A stretch of DNA of 64,000 nucleotides from Agrobacterium vitis (GTDB taxonomy: Bacteria; Pseudomonadota; Alphaproteobacteria; Rhizobiales; Rhizobiaceae). The stretch spans positions 2,116,001 through 2,180,000 of the forward strand of contig NZ_CP146242.1 in the NCBI RefSeq assembly GCF_037039395.1, in the 5' to 3' direction. The notes under the pieces were generated by a model. That model did no database searches and was not told the DNA's origin. It was given only the letters and a program-made list of their open reading frames with translations. Within the stretch, counting starts at the first letter, position 1. Each line of letters begins with the position of its first letter. This document shows, piece after piece, positions 28,815-39,388 of the stretch. A program made the translations under genes and the position numbers.

Positions 28815-28845
28815 GACATTGCCCGCTCATCGAACGGGCAATGTC
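28815..28845 (-). terminator. Rho-independent terminator of the small lipoprotein gene
   Basis: GACATTGCCCG (28815-28825) pairs perfectly with CGGGCAATGTC (28835-28845); on the minus strand it is followed by TTTGTTCT. It lies 30 bp past the stop codon of the lipoprotein gene. Confidence 0.85.
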
Positions 28846-28874
28846 CACCTTGTATCAAGGCAAAATCGGGAAGC

Positions 28875-29093
28875 TTATGGGGTACCCGTGCTGGTGCCTG
28901 TCCCTGAACTATTGCCTGTGCCGCTTCCAGGCGTAGCAGGTGCCGTTGTGGTGCTGCCTGTTCCGCCGGTGCCACCGGTCGAGGAACTGGTGCCGGGGGT
29001 TGATGTCGAGCTTCCGCTATTGGAGCTGCTGTCATCTCCGCAAGAGGCCAGAAGCCCGAGAAGAGCAACGACCGGTACGATTTTCTTCAGCAT
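28875..29093 (-). CDS. Small Ser/Thr/Gly-rich lipoprotein
   Basis: This 72-aa protein has a lipoprotein signal peptide MLKKIVPVVALLGLLASC with lipobox LASC, then GDD and a low-complexity tail of Ser, Thr, Gly and Pro with repeated SSSTGGTGG-like units. No domain is visible. ATG at 29093 follows AAGGAGGATACAC, a near-perfect ribosome site, and a strong terminator follows, so a real, well-translated monocistronic gene is likely. The upstream frame to 29210 is not part of it. The composition suggests a flexible surface or periplasmic tether; function unknown. Confidence 0.8.
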   Translation of the reverse strand: MLKKIVPVVALLGLLASCGDDSSSNSGSSTSTPGTSSSTGGTGGTGSTTTAPATPGSGTGNSSGTGTSTGTP

Positions 29094-29679
29094 GTGTATC
29101 CTCCTTTTATGCTCCGCACGTTTTGAGGTGCGTGAGCCTTTAAACCAGGAAAATGCCGCAGATCTTCGCCGCAAAGGCGGCATGTCCGCGACGTTTCCGT
29201 GGTTTGGCATGGCGCTTTCACGGGCGCGTTACCGCCTTTCAACCCCTTTGGCTCAGAATTGTTCCAGCAAAAGTGGAACCGATTTTGCGACCGAAAAACC
29301 GACGGCTGACGATACCTGATGGTTTCATCCGGCGATTTTCAGGACATCAAGGCCTGACGCCCTCTCTCCATTGTGCATGGGACCACAGTATTTCCCCGGG
29401 CTGCTGCATAATGTTCGCCTTACGCCGGTTGGAGTTTGAGGTGAAAATTATGCAGCGGATATAAAGCGCTACAGTAAACCTGCTTGCGCCATAGGCGTTA
29501 CACGGCGCTGTCGTGTGCGCTTGCGAGATGGATTGTGCGACTGCGAAAGGAATGATAGGTTTTTTAAGTGACGTTTTTCTCTATTTGACAAAAACGCTGA
29601 TCCTGGATCTGCGGCAAACTCTCTGAATGTTTGGCCAGTGCAGGGGAATGCGACAGGGAACTCATTCAGGACAAGATCG
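29094..29679. other. 586-bp divergent intergenic region
   Basis: No gene seen. It includes a family A palindromic repeat at 29404-29490. It must hold the promoters of the small lipoprotein and the acyl-CoA synthetase, but no promoter is clear. The short open frames have no ribosome site. Confidence 0.4.
29404..29490. repeat. Palindromic repeat, family A copy 2
   Basis: CTGCATAAT (29404-29412) faces AATTATGCAG (29446-29455), then GATATAAAGCGCTACAG and AAACCTGCTTGCGCC, matching the order in copy 1 (GATATAAAGTGCTAAAG, AAACCTCAATGCGCC). The second perfect hairpin of copy 1 is not preserved here. Confidence 0.7.
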
Positions 29680-31335
29680 ATGTTTCTACCTGCCGGCGCT
29701 TCCTATGAGGCTCTCTGTCATGCGTTTTCCTGGTCCATACCAGCTCGGTTCAACATGGGACGGGCCGTGTGCGACGAGTGGGCGGCCCGGGAACCGGACC
29801 GGGTCTGTCTTGAGCATTTTTCACCTGACGGCGCGCATCAGACCTTAACCTATGGGGCGCTTGCTGCACGATCCAACGCATTCGCGGATGCCCTGAGCCA
29901 GTTCGGGATTGGTGCTGGGGAGCGGGTTGCCTTGCTCCTGCCGCAGGGGTTCGAGACAGTTATCGCCCATGTGGCGATTTACAAGCTTGGGGCAATCGCC
30001 CTGCCGCTGGCCTTGCTGTTTGGTGCCGATGCATTGGAATACCGGCTGAAGACGGCGGGCGCCTGCGCGGTCATCACCAATGATTTCGGTCTGTCGCGCC
30101 TGGAGCCCATCCGGACCAGCCTGCCGGACCTTCGGGAGGTTATTTCCATTGGCGAACCTTCGCCCGGCGTCCTCTCCTTCGAAAATCTATGGCAGAGCGG
30201 TTCCACCTCTTTTGAAGGACCGCAGACCGGACCTGATGATCCGGCGCTGATGATCTTCACCTCCGGCACCACTGGGGCGCCGAAGGGCGCACTGCACGGG
30301 CACCGCGTGCTTGCCGGTCACATTCCAGGCTTCCAGCTTGCCCATGACGGTCTACCTCAGCCGGGGGACAGGATCTGGACGCCTTCGGACTGGGCCTGGG
30401 CTGGCGGGCTTTTGAATGTGCTGATGCCAGCCCTGATGCTGGGTGTTCCGGTCGTGTCGTCGCCTGCCCAGAAATTCGATCCCGCCATGGCCTTTCGCAT
30501 CATGGCGGAGATGAAGGTGCGCAATGCCTTCATTCCGCCCACCGCCCTGCGGCTGCTCAAAACGGTGGACAATCCACGCAAGCACTATGATCTTGTGTTG
30601 CGTTCCATTGGTTCGGCAGGGGAATCGCTGGGCCGGGAAACCTATCAATGGGTCAAGACGGCGCTCGGTATCACCCCCAATGAATTCTATGGGCAGACCG
30701 AATGCAATTTCGTGCTGTCATCGGCAGCCCGGCTGGGCGTTACCAAGGCAGGCGCCATCGGCAAGCCGGTGCCGGGCCACCGCGTGGCAATTATCGATGA
30801 CAAGGGCAGGGAACTGCCTGTGGGCAAGGTTGGACAGGTGGCGATTGCCCGGCCCGATCCGGTGATGTTCCTGGAATATTGGAACGATCCGCAGGCGACC
30901 CGCCAGAAATTCATCGGCGACTGGATGCTGACCGGTGATCTCGGACGCCAGGATAGCGAGGGCTATGTGGAGTTTTTCGGTCGTGACGACGATGTCATCA
31001 CCTCATCCGGCTACCGTATCGGCCCGGCGGAAATCGAGGATTGTCTGGTTGGCCATCCCGCTGTGCGTTTGGCGGCGGCGGTCGGCAAGCCCGATCCGAT
31101 ACGAACCGAAATCGTCAAGGCCTATGTGGTGCTCGCGCCGGGTTTTCAGCCTGGACCGGCCCTGGCCCGTGAAATTGCCGATTGGGTGAAGCAGCGGCTG
31201 TCCATGCACGAATATCCGCGTGAAGTGGAGTTTATCGCCGATATGCCGCTGACCACCAGCGGCAAGGTGATCCGCCGCCTGCTGCGTGAGCGCGATGAAC
31301 CGCAACAGGCACAGCCGGGCATGATGACCGGCTGA
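29680..31335 (+). CDS. AMP-dependent acyl-CoA synthetase
   Basis: The 551-aa adenylate-forming ligase activates a carboxylic acid with ATP and CoA. Core motifs: MIFTSGTTGAPKGALHGH (phosphate loop), YGQTECNFV, TGDLGRQDSEGYVEFFGR (Asp contacting AMP), SSGYRIGPAEIE and the C-terminal catalytic Lys in PLTTSGKVIRR. The pattern is nearest to acetate/medium-chain (MACS-type) synthetases; the acid substrate is not determined. ATG at 29680 follows AGGACAAGATCG; the frame begins at GTG 29638. The gene ends in a terminator hairpin overlapping its stop codon. Confidence 0.9.
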   Translation: MFLPAGASYEALCHAFSWSIPARFNMGRAVCDEWAAREPDRVCLEHFSPDGAHQTLTYGALAARSNAFADALSQFGIGAGERVALLLPQGFETVIAHVAIYKLGAIALPLALLFGADALEYRLKTAGACAVITNDFGLSRLEPIRTSLPDLREVISIGEPSPGVLSFENLWQSGSTSFEGPQTGPDDPALMIFTSGTTGAPKGALHGHRVLAGHIPGFQLAHDGLPQPGDRIWTPSDWAWAGGLLNVLMPALMLGVPVVSSPAQKFDPAMAFRIMAEMKVRNAFIPPTALRLLKTVDNPRKHYDLVLRSIGSAGESLGRETYQWVKTALGITPNEFYGQTECNFVLSSAARLGVTKAGAIGKPVPGHRVAIIDDKGRELPVGKVGQVAIARPDPVMFLEYWNDPQATRQKFIGDWMLTGDLGRQDSEGYVEFFGRDDDVITSSGYRIGPAEIEDCLVGHPAVRLAAAVGKPDPIRTEIVKAYVVLAPGFQPGPALAREIADWVKQRLSMHEYPREVEFIADMPLTTSGKVIRRLLRERDEPQQAQPGMMTG

Positions 31336-31361
31336 TATTTCGCAATATCAGCTGTCTTTTT
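31331..31361 (+). terminator. Terminator overlapping two gene ends
   Basis: GCTGATATT (31331-31339) pairs with AATATCAGC (31344-31352), loop TCGC, followed by TGTCTTTTT. The left arm contains the TGA stop of the acyl-CoA synthetase (31333-31335), and the right arm and T-run lie inside the 3' end of the convergent acetyltransferase gene. Confidence 0.75.
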
Positions 31362-32631
31362 GCCGCCTGCCCAGCACTTTATCACGCAGGATGCGGGCAA
31401 TATTGCGGGTGTTGCGATAGAGATGCAATTGCGCCGCCACTTGGCGCACGTCGCGGTCGGCATTGCGTTTGAGGCCGATGACCATGGTTCCCATTTCTTC
31501 CCGCTCCTGCCAGAGCCTGCTCATCACTGGGTGATCGGGTACGGCGCAGGAATCGGTGCGCAGAATATTGGCATCGTCCAGATGCCATTCCGTCAATCGA
31601 GCCACCAGAAGCTTGCCGGGTGAAAAGCGGGCATAGCGCTCATCATAGGCAGTCTTCCACGTATAGGCTTCGGCGCCCATGATGAAGACAACCATCGACG
31701 CGATGGCCTTTCCATCGAGATCGAGCGTATGGATGCGGACCGCATCGCACTCTGCCAGATTGGTCATCGCCTCGCGGGCAAAGGCGGCACGCAGACGGTC
31801 CATGACAAGGGCGCTGCGCTTGCGGCCTTTCCAGCCGCTGGCCTCAAGCGCCAGGAATTCCTCCATGCGCACATGCAGATCCTGCGGCTGGCGGGCGACA
31901 GAATAGGTCAATTCGCCCTGCTGACCCAGCAGGCGCATCTGCCGGCGCATGTCGCGCCAGTGGGACTTGCCGATGGCTTGGCGCAGATAGGTTTCTCCAT
32001 CCTCCAGGCTTTCGAGCATTGGGCGCTGGTAGGGATTGGTCACAGTCAGCGGCAGGTCACGGCTGATCGCCACGGCCCGTAGCAGTTTTGTCACCGCCCC
32101 ATTCATTCGCAGATCCGGCAGGACCAGAACGGAGGGCAATTTGGCTTTGGTATCGCTCAGTCCCTCGAAAAGGTTATCCAGCGTTTCCACCGCATCCTCA
32201 GCATCGACCAGCGGCGTGCCAAGCGGGCCGAAAGGGTTGGACCAGACGCGAACAATCGATGGACCGACTGCAAATCCCGGTTTTTCCACGGAGAAAGGCA
32301 TCAGCAACCGGATACGGCTGCGACCCTGCCGCTCGTCGCGAATCAGCGCCATGCGCACTTCGCGCTCGTCCAGACGGGGAATGGCGGGCGCCAGAAAGCG
32401 GGCGGAGAAGAAAACATTCTGCTCCAGCGCGCGGTTGGTCAGGTAGTCCATTTCCTTCTCAAGGTCGTAGCTGGTCTGGCGTGGATAGAGCCAAAGATCG
32501 CGGCCGGGGCGCCCGACGGCAATCTGGCCATCGGCGGGCGGACGGTTGACCGGCGCAGACACGGTATGCAGAATCGGACGTTCGGTGCTCGTTTCGCGGC
32601 TTGTATCGTCGGTCACCGGTAGTGTGTTCAT
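31348..32631 (-). CDS. CelD/BioF2-like GNAT acetyltransferase
   Basis: The 427-aa protein belongs to the Acetyltransf_6 (CelD/FemAB-like GNAT) family, seen in cellulose and exopolysaccharide clusters. The C-terminal half has DMRRQMRLLGQQGELTYS, FLALEASGWKGR, LDLDGKAIASMVVFI, YTWKTAYDERYARFSPGKLL and DSCAVPDHPVMSRLWQ, all typical. ATG at 32631 follows TTGTAGGAT. It lies 20 bp after the flippase gene, suggesting a small polysaccharide modification and export unit; the acyl group and target are unknown. Confidence 0.8.
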   Translation of the reverse strand: MNTLPVTDDTSRETSTERPILHTVSAPVNRPPADGQIAVGRPGRDLWLYPRQTSYDLEKEMDYLTNRALEQNVFFSARFLAPAIPRLDEREVRMALIRDERQGRSRIRLLMPFSVEKPGFAVGPSIVRVWSNPFGPLGTPLVDAEDAVETLDNLFEGLSDTKAKLPSVLVLPDLRMNGAVTKLLRAVAISRDLPLTVTNPYQRPMLESLEDGETYLRQAIGKSHWRDMRRQMRLLGQQGELTYSVARQPQDLHVRMEEFLALEASGWKGRKRSALVMDRLRAAFAREAMTNLAECDAVRIHTLDLDGKAIASMVVFIMGAEAYTWKTAYDERYARFSPGKLLVARLTEWHLDDANILRTDSCAVPDHPVMSRLWQEREEMGTMVIGLKRNADRDVRQVAAQLHLYRNTRNIARILRDKVLGRRQKDS

Positions 32632-32651
32632 ATCCTACAACCTGGTTCGCT

Positions 32652-34056
32652 TCATGCGGGCCTGTCTTGCTTCATGCGAGACAACGGGTCGGCAAAGGCA
32701 AATAAGACAATGCCAAGCGCATAGCGCACGGCAACGTGTAACAAGATCGCTTCCACCAACATTGCCGAGGCGGCAGCCGTCGCCGCGCCGGTGAGGCCAT
32801 AAAGCGGAATGAGAGTCACATTCAGCCCGATATTAGATGCTAAAGCAATCACATATAGTAGCACACACAATTTTTGTCGCCCGGCCATCGTCAACAGCAT
32901 CTCACCGGGGCCGATTAGTGCTTTGGTCAGGGCGCCAGCAAACAGAATGGCCATCAATGGATAGCCTGCCGTGAAATTCGGGCCGAACAGACCGAGCAGC
33001 ACTTCGCCTGCCGCCAGGACCAGAAGACCGATGACCAGCGACGGCCAGAAGCACCAGCGGGCCATTCTGCCCGCAAACAGGGCCAGCGGCCTGATATCAT
33101 TTTCGTTCATCAGCGCTGAAAAGCGTGGTCCGGCTGCGGCCTTGACCGCGAAATAGACGAATTGCACCAGGGCCATGGTTTTTGCCGCGGCAAAATAGAT
33201 CCCAACCTGGTCGGGCGGCAGGTAAAGCCCGACCACCATGACGTCGGAATTGGTCAGCAGGAACAGGAAGCCCTCGATCAGGAAAATCGGGATGGCAACG
33301 CGAAACCAGACCATGAAATCGATCCGGCGAGGCCCCCGCAGATATTTTCGCCGCAGACGCCAGTGAATGGTGGCGAACTGGCTGAGTGTCGTAACATAGG
33401 TGGCGACAAGGGCGGCCTGCATGGCGGTGGTGGCGGTGCGTGGCGCGCCCAGCATGACGGCCAGCAGCATGAAGGCAAGGATCAGCACTGGCCTGACGAT
33501 ATAGGTGGGGCTGAGGGCGGCAACAGGCCAGCTATTGGCTCGAGCCGTCCCGTCGAGCACATCGCCAAGCGCAATCATCGGCAGGGCGAACAGGCCGAGA
33601 AACAGCGGCGTCAGGTAATAACTGGCAATCCTATCTCCGAAAATATTCAACAGGATAAGACCGGTTACAGTCAGACAGACTGGCGAGGCCAAGAGCGAAG
33701 ATCCGGATGGTGACGGTGATGCCACGGATTTCAGGAATTTCATCTCGAGCGTGATATTGCGGCAGAAAGCGGATGACGGTCGAATGAAAGCCCAGGCAGG
33801 ACAGATTGCCGAACAGCACGACTAGGACCCAGACGAAGACGAAAATACCATATTCGAAATCGCCCATCAGCCGGGCCTGAACGATTTGCGAGAAAAAGGC
33901 GATGCCTGCGCTGACGATGCGGATGGCAAAGGCAATCAGCGCCATGCGCTGGGCGCGAGCCACGTCGTCCTGACCGGACAACGCGGCGACGATCCTGCGC
34001 AGCGGGCCATGCAGCCGGGCTGGTAGGAGATGTTCCACCCTCTGGATAACCGCCAT
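32652..34056 (-). pseudogene. Wzx-type polysaccharide flippase, broken by a frameshift
   Basis: Two overlapping frames encode one polytopic protein. The N-terminal part (ATG 34056, MAVIQRVEHLLPARL, membrane helices near FAIRIVSAGIAFFSQIVQ and FVFVWVLVVLFGN) ends in STVIRFLPQYHARDEIPE...RIFALGLAS and then runs into a stop at 33631. The C-terminal part continues as CLTVTGLILLNIFGDRIASY to 32652 in a frame offset by one extra, or two missing, bases near 33668-33690. Joined, the product is about 465 aa with 12 or so membrane segments, normal for an O-antigen/EPS flippase. The break could be real or a sequencing error; the short CTGTCTG repeat at the site is prone to slippage. Confidence 0.75.
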
Positions 34057-34220
34057 GATAAACACGCAACACTCACAGGCACATATGCGACAGGGCATTC
34101 AGTCTTGGCAGCTTACGGTTAACAAAAGCCTGCCCGTGGGGGTTTGAATAGCCTATGCCTGGGAGAAATCGGCCAACACATCCGGCTGGCCGATTTTGAT
34201 TTTCTTACGTCAGCACTGTC

Positions 34221-36920
34221 TTACGCCAACAGGGCGCCGTGGCAGTGCTTGAAACGCTTGCCGGAGCCGCAAGGACACATTTCATTGCGTCCGACCTTGC
34301 CCCAGGTCGAGGGATCGGCGGGATTGCGGTTCTCGGGGGCGACGACGCCATCTGCGGCGGCAAATTCGTCCTGGCCGGTCTGCGGGTCCTCGTGGTGACC
34401 ATGCATGATCGGCAGGGTCGGCTCCGGGGGAGCTTCACGGACGATTTCCACCCGCATCATCTGGGCGGTGACGCCCTCGCGCATGTTGGCCAGCAGGGCC
34501 TGGAACAGTTCGAACGCTTCCGCCTTGTATTCCTGCAAGGGATCGCGCTGGGCATAGCCACGGAAACCCACCACCGAACGCAGGTGGTCGAGGTTGACGA
34601 TATGCTCACGCCACAGGTTGTCGATGGTCTGCAACAGCACCGACCGTTCGATATAGGCCATGATTTCCGGGCCGAAGCGCTCGGTCTTCTCAGCCATCAC
34701 CTCGTCGGCGGCTTTCTTGACTCGTTCGACGATATCGTCTTCAGCAATGCCTTCTTCCTGCGCCCAATCCTCGATGGGAAGGTCGAGGTTGAGGATTCCG
34801 GTCATCGCCGTCTTCAGGCCGGCCACATCCCATTGTTCGGCATAGGCCTTTTCCGGGATATGGGTGCGCACGATGGTGTCGATCAGCTCGTGGCGCATGT
34901 CGTCGATGGTTTCGGTCAGGTCTTCGGCATCCATCAGCTCGACGCGCTGTTCGAAAATCACCTTGCGCTGGTCGTTCAGCACGTCGTCATATTTCAACAG
35001 GTTCTTGCGGATGTCGAAATTGCGTGCCTCGACCTTTTTCTGGGCCCGTTCCAGCGCCTTGTTGATCCAGGGGTGGACGATGGCTTCGCCTTCCTTCAGG
35101 CCCAGCTTCTGAAGCATGCTGTCCATGCGGTCGGAGCCGAAAATCCGCATCAGGTCGTCCTGAAGCGACAGGTAGAATTTCGAACGGCCCGGGTCGCCCT
35201 GACGGCCGGAACGGCCACGCAGCTGGTTATCGATGCGCCGGCTTTCATGGCGCTCGGTGGCGATCACATAGAGGCCGCCTGCGGCCAGCGCCTTTTCCTT
35301 CAGGGCTTTGACTTCCTCGCGGATCGCCTGTTCCTTGGCATCGCGTTCGGGGCCGGGCTCCATGCCTTCCAGATCGCGCTCAAGCCGCATGTCGATATTG
35401 CCGCCGAGCTGAATGTCGGTACCGCGACCGGCCATGTTAGTGGCGATGGTGACGGCGCCCGGCACACCGGCCTGGGAGACGATATAGGCTTCCTGCTCGT
35501 GATAGCGGGCGTTCAGCACGCTGAAATCGGTAAATCCGCTCTGGCGCAGCATGGTGGCCAGCAGTTCGGACTTTTCAATCGACGTCGTCCCGACCAGGAC
35601 CGGCTGATTGCGCGAGGCGGAAGCCTTGATTTCCTCAATGATCGCCTTGAACTTTTCTTCAAACGTCCGATAGACCTCGTCGTCCTCGTCGATACGCAGG
35701 ATCGGCAGGTTGGTCGGCACTTCGATGACGCTGAGGCCGTAGATGTCCTGGAATTCCTCGGCTTCGGTATTGGCCGTACCGGTCATCCCGGCAAGCTTGG
35801 AATACATCCGGAAATAATTCTGGAAGGTAATCGAGGCCAGCGTCTGGTTTTCCGGCTGGATTGTTACCTTTTCCTTGGCTTCCAGCGCCTGGTGCTGGCC
35901 TTCCGAATAACGGCGGCCTGGCATCATCCGGCCCGTGAACTCGTCGATAATGACGATTTCGTCGTTGCGGACGATATAGTCCTTGTCGCGCTGGAACAGC
36001 TTGTGGGCCTTCAGCGCATTGTTGATATGATGGACGATGGCGACATTTTCGACGTCATACAGCGAAACGCCTTTGAGCAGGCCAGCGTCTTTCAGCAGGT
36101 TTTCCAGCTTTTCGGTACCGACTTCGGAGAAATTGGCCGATTTTTGCTTTTCGTCGATCTCGTAGTCTTCGGCGCTCAGCATCGGAATGAAGGCATCGAT
36201 GGTGGTGTAGAGATCAGAGCGATCGTCGAGCGGCCCGGAAATGATCAGCGGCGTGCGCGCTTCATCGACCAGGATCGAATCCACTTCGTCGACGATTGCG
36301 TAATTATGGCCGCGCTGCACCATCTGGCCGCGCTCATATTTCATGTTGTCGCGCAGATAGTCGAAGCCAAGCTCGTTATTGGTGGCATAGGTGATGTCGC
36401 AGGCATAGGCCTCGCGGCGCTCGTCGTCGTTCATGCCATGGACGATGACACCAGTGGTCAGGCCGAGGAAGCTGTAGAGCTTGGCCATGATGGCGGCGTC
36501 GCGGCTGGCGAGATAATCATTGACCGTCACCACATGCACGCCCTTGCCGGACAGTGCGTTGAGATAGACGGCGAGCGTTGCCACCAGCGTCTTGCCTTCG
36601 CCGGTCTTCATTTCGGCAATGGCATTTTCATGCAGGATCATGCCGCCGATCAGCTGCACATCGAAGGGCCGCATGCCGAGCGCCCTGCGTGATGCCTCGC
36701 GCGCCACGGCAAAGGCCGGGATCAGGATGTCGTCGAGTGTCTTGCCCTTGGCAAGCTCACCCTTGAATTCTTCGGTCTTTGCGGCCAGCTCGGCATCGCT
36801 CAATGCCTTTATGCTGTCCTCCAGCGCGTTGATGGCGGCCACGCGAGGTTTGTTCCCCCGGATGCGGCGTTCATTCGAGGAGCCGAAAATTTTGCGGGCG
36901 ATCCCACCAAGACTGACCAT
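34221..36920 (-). CDS. secA: Preprotein translocase ATPase SecA
   Basis: The 899-aa motor of Sec-dependent export binds SecYEG and drives preproteins across the inner membrane. Walker A is [26 protein letters not shown] is the DEAD-box Walker [19 protein letters not shown] is the helicase motif VI region; the C-terminal zinc site is [14 protein letters not shown], the SecB-binding tail. ATG at 36920 is chosen because AGGA is 8 bases upstream; ATG at 36926 would be only 2 bases from it. It is divergent from ppiC. A long open frame on the opposite strand is a shadow. Confidence 0.98.
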   Translation of the reverse strand: MVSLGGIARKIFGSSNERRIRGNKPRVAAINALEDSIKALSDAELAAKTEEFKGELAKGKTLDDILIPAFAVAREASRRALGMRPFDVQLIGGMILHENAIAEMKTGEGKTLVATLAVYLNALSGKGVHVVTVNDYLASRDAAIMAKLYSFLGLTTGVIVHGMNDDERREAYACDITYATNNELGFDYLRDNMKYERGQMVQRGHNYAIVDEVDSILVDEARTPLIISGPLDDRSDLYTTIDAFIPMLSAEDYEIDEKQKSANFSEVGTEKLENLLKDAGLLKGVSLYDVENVAIVHHINNALKAHKLFQRDKDYIVRNDEIVIIDEFTGRMMPGRRYSEGQHQALEAKEKVTIQPENQTLASITFQNYFRMYSKLAGMTGTANTEAEEFQDIYGLSVIEVPTNLPILRIDEDDEVYRTFEEKFKAIIEEIKASASRNQPVLVGTTSIEKSELLATMLRQSGFTDFSVLNARYHEQEAYIVSQAGVPGAVTIATNMAGRGTDIQLGGNIDMRLERDLEGMEPGPERDAKEQAIREEVKALKEKALAAGGLYVIATERHESRRIDNQLRGRSGRQGDPGRSKFYLSLQDDLMRIFGSDRMDSMLQKLGLKEGEAIVHPWINKALERAQKKVEARNFDIRKNLLKYDDVLNDQRKVIFEQRVELMDAEDLTETIDDMRHELIDTIVRTHIPEKAYAEQWDVAGLKTAMTGILNLDLPIEDWAQEEGIAEDDIVERVKKAADEVMAEKTERFGPEIMAYIERSVLLQTIDNLWREHIVNLDHLRSVVGFRGYAQRDPLQEYKAEAFELFQALLANMREGVTAQMMRVEIVREAPPEPTLPIMHGHHEDPQTGQDEFAAADGVVAPENRNPADPSTWGKVGRNEMCPCGSGKRFKHCHGALLA

Positions 36921-37182
36921 GTCCATGGTCCTTTCTGAATTCCGTCACGAGGTTGAAACCGAAGCCCCGGGTCTACTCCCGGTCGCTCACGGCCACATGA
37001 CAGTGGAGATTGGCGTACCGCCTCCGGAAACTGCTCTGGACGCGGAGTTGCGTGACAGATAAGAGGGGGGTCGAATTATGTCAACGGGACAGCATGCACC
37101 ACAAGTGCCACAATCGCGTGGTTTAGGGTGTTTTTGACCCGATTGACAGTTGCAATCGGCCTCTTTACCGAAGGGTTATTAC

Positions 37183-38058
37183 ATGCTGCGTTCTCACAAA
37201 CTCGTCCTGGCGGCCTGCGCCGCCCTTGTGGCGCTGTCTTCCTACGCCCATGCCGACGATGCTGTCGTCGCCAAGGTTGGCTCGCTGGAAATCCACCAGT
37301 CCGAGCTGGATCTGGCCATTGCCAACCTCGATCCTCAGTTTGCCCAGATGCCGGATGACCAGAAAAAGGTTGCGGCTCTGTCTGGCGCCATCGATGTCAA
37401 GCTGCTGGCTGGCAGCGCTATCGGCGAAAAAATGCAGGACGATCCGGCCTACAAGCAGCGCATGGCTTTCATTGCCGACCGCGAACTCCACAATGCCTAT
37501 TTCAAGAAGCATGTCGTGGATGTGACCACCGATGAGGAAGTCAAGGCGCGCTACGAGAAGGAAATCGCTGCTCTGCCGAAGGAGCAGGAAATTCACGCCC
37601 GTCACATTCTGGTGAAGACCGAGGATGAAGCCAAGGATGTGATCAAGCAGTTGGATGGCGGCAAGGATTTTGCCGAACTGGCCAAGGAAAAATCGACCGA
37701 TTCCAGCGGATCGGACGGCGGTGATCTCGGTTTCTTCTCCAAGGGCCGTATGGTGCCTGAATTCGAAGAAGCTGCCTTTGCCCTGAAGCCCGGCACCTAT
37801 ACCAAGACCCCGGTCAAGAGCCAGTTCGGCTTCCACGTCATCAAGGTCGAAGAGATCCGCGACGCGGCTCCGCCGAAGTTTGAAGATGTGCAGCAGCAGG
37901 TTCGCCAATTGGTGATGCGTGACAAGTACCTGGCCCTGCTGGAAAAGGCCAAGACCTCTGAAAAGGTCGAGATCGTCGATCCGGCTCTGAAGAAGGGCTA
38001 TGAGGACATCAGCAAGCAGCAGGCCGATCCGGACGCAGCCGCCGCGCCGAAGCCATAA
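37183..38058 (+). CDS. Periplasmic peptidyl-prolyl cis-trans isomerase (PpiC/SurA type)
   Basis: The 291-aa protein has a signal peptide (LVLAACAALVALSSYAHA, cleavage before DDAVVA), an N-terminal chaperone-like helical region (residues 25-140) and a parvulin domain from EIHARHILVKTEDEAKDV through GGDLGFFSKGRMVPEFEEAA to SQFGFHVIKVEE. It likely aids folding of exported proteins. ATG at 37183 follows GAAGGGTTATTAC; the frame extends to 37150. It is divergent from secA, which feeds proteins into the same compartment. Ends in a strong terminator. Confidence 0.92.
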   Translation: MLRSHKLVLAACAALVALSSYAHADDAVVAKVGSLEIHQSELDLAIANLDPQFAQMPDDQKKVAALSGAIDVKLLAGSAIGEKMQDDPAYKQRMAFIADRELHNAYFKKHVVDVTTDEEVKARYEKEIAALPKEQEIHARHILVKTEDEAKDVIKQLDGGKDFAELAKEKSTDSSGSDGGDLGFFSKGRMVPEFEEAAFALKPGTYTKTPVKSQFGFHVIKVEEIRDAAPPKFEDVQQQVRQLVMRDKYLALLEKAKTSEKVEIVDPALKKGYEDISKQQADPDAAAAPKP

Positions 38059-38071
38059 GCAAGCGCTCATT

Positions 38072-38112
38072 CCGCCGCATCGCGCATAGGACGCGATGCG
38101 GCGGTTTCCTTT
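38072..38112 (+). terminator. Rho-independent terminator after ppiC
   Basis: CCGCCGCATCGC (38072-38083) pairs with GCGATGCGGCGG (38093-38104), 12 bp perfect, followed by TTTCCTTTT. The ATG at 38096 lies inside this stem, one reason to start argJ at 38147. Confidence 0.9.
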
Positions 38113-38146
38113 TGTCGTTTCGTCTTTTCCGGGGCCGTTTCCAGCT

Positions 38147-39388
38147 ATGTCAGCCAGTGTTTCTCCTCTTGCGCCGAAATCTTTTGCCGACATGCCCGCG
38201 CTCCGCGGCGTCTCCATGGCAACTGCCGCAGCGGGCATCAAATACAAGAACCGTACCGATGTGCTGTTGATGGTGTTTGACCGTCCAGCCAGCGTTGCGG
38301 GGGTCTTCACCCGCTCCAAATGCCCGTCCGCACCGGTGGATTTCTGCCGGAAAAACCTGGTTCATGGCGTGGCGCGCGGCGTGGTGGTCAATTCCGGCAA
38401 TGCCAATGCCTTTACCGGCACCAAAGGCCGGGCCGCGACCGAGCTGACGGCCAAGTCGGCGGCATCGGCGCTCCATTGCGCTGAACATGAAATTTATCTG
38501 GCCTCGACCGGCGTGATCGGCGAGCCGCTGGACGCGACGAAATTTGCCGGCGTGCTGGATGACATGGCCCGTGACGCCAAGGGCGATTTCTGGCTGGAAG
38601 CCGCCAAGGCGATCATGACCACGGATACCTATCCGAAGGTCGCCACCCGCAGCACTGAGATCGGCGGCGTCAAGGTGACGATCAACGGCATTGCCAAGGG
38701 TGCTGGCATGATCGCGCCTGACATGGCGACCATGTTGTCCTTTGTGGTCACAGATGCCGATATCGCGCCCGCCGCCTTGCAGGCGTTGCTGTCGGCGGGT
38801 GTCGGTCCAAGCTTTAATTCCGTGACGGTCGATAGTGACACGTCGACCTCCGATACGTTGATGCTGTTTGCGACCGGGGCTGCGGCCAGTGACGGCCAGC
38901 AGCGTGTTGAGACTGCCGACGATGCGCGTCTTGACGGGTTCCGGGCAGCGCTCAACGATCTCTTGAAGGATCTGGCCTTGCAAGTGGTGCGTGATGGCGA
39001 AGGCGCGCGCAAGATGGTGGAAGTTACCGTCAAGGGCGCCGAAAGCGACGCGGCTGCCAAGGTGATTGCCCTTTCGATTGCCAATTCACCGCTCGTGAAA
39101 ACCGCTGTTGCCGGCGAAGACGCCAATTGGGGCCGGGTGGTTATGGCTGTCGGCAAGGCCGGTGAACTGGCCGACCGTGATCGTCTGGCGATCTGGTTTG
39201 GTGATGTCCGCGTTGCTGTTAACGGTGAGCGCGACCCGGATTATTCCGAAGCGGCAGCCACAGCAGTCATGCAGGGCGAAGACATTCCGGTCACGGTCGA
39301 GCTTGGGCTTGGGACGGGGACAGCCACGGTCTGGACCTGCGATCTCACCAAGGAATATGTGGCCATCAACGGGGATTACCGGAGCTGA
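38147..39388 (+). CDS. argJ: Bifunctional glutamate N-acetyltransferase/amino-acid acetyltransferase
   Basis: The 413-aa enzyme of arginine synthesis transfers acetyl from N-acetylornithine to glutamate. It self-cleaves before the nucleophile Thr195 in [26 protein letters not shown] and the closing sequence [11 protein letters not shown] are family marks. ATG at 38147 gives the usual N-terminus [18 protein letters not shown]. The gene's stop overlaps the GNAT start by one base. argH at 12.2 kb completes the same pathway. Confidence 0.96.
   Translation: MSASVSPLAPKSFADMPALRGVSMATAAAGIKYKNRTDVLLMVFDRPASVAGVFTRSKCPSAPVDFCRKNLVHGVARGVVVNSGNANAFTGTKGRAATELTAKSAASALHCAEHEIYLASTGVIGEPLDATKFAGVLDDMARDAKGDFWLEAAKAIMTTDTYPKVATRSTEIGGVKVTINGIAKGAGMIAPDMATMLSFVVTDADIAPAALQALLSAGVGPSFNSVTVDSDTSTSDTLMLFATGAAASDGQQRVETADDARLDGFRAALNDLLKDLALQVVRDGEGARKMVEVTVKGAESDAAAKVIALSIANSPLVKTAVAGEDANWGRVVMAVGKAGELADRDRLAIWFGDVRVAVNGERDPDYSEAAATAVMQGEDIPVTVELGLGTGTATVWTCDLTKEYVAINGDYRS

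Noticed and set aside
34239..36692. 817-codon open frame opposite secA
   Set aside because: It is fully antisense to a clearly conserved secA, has no recognizable domain or ribosome site, and long shadow frames are common in GC-rich DNA.
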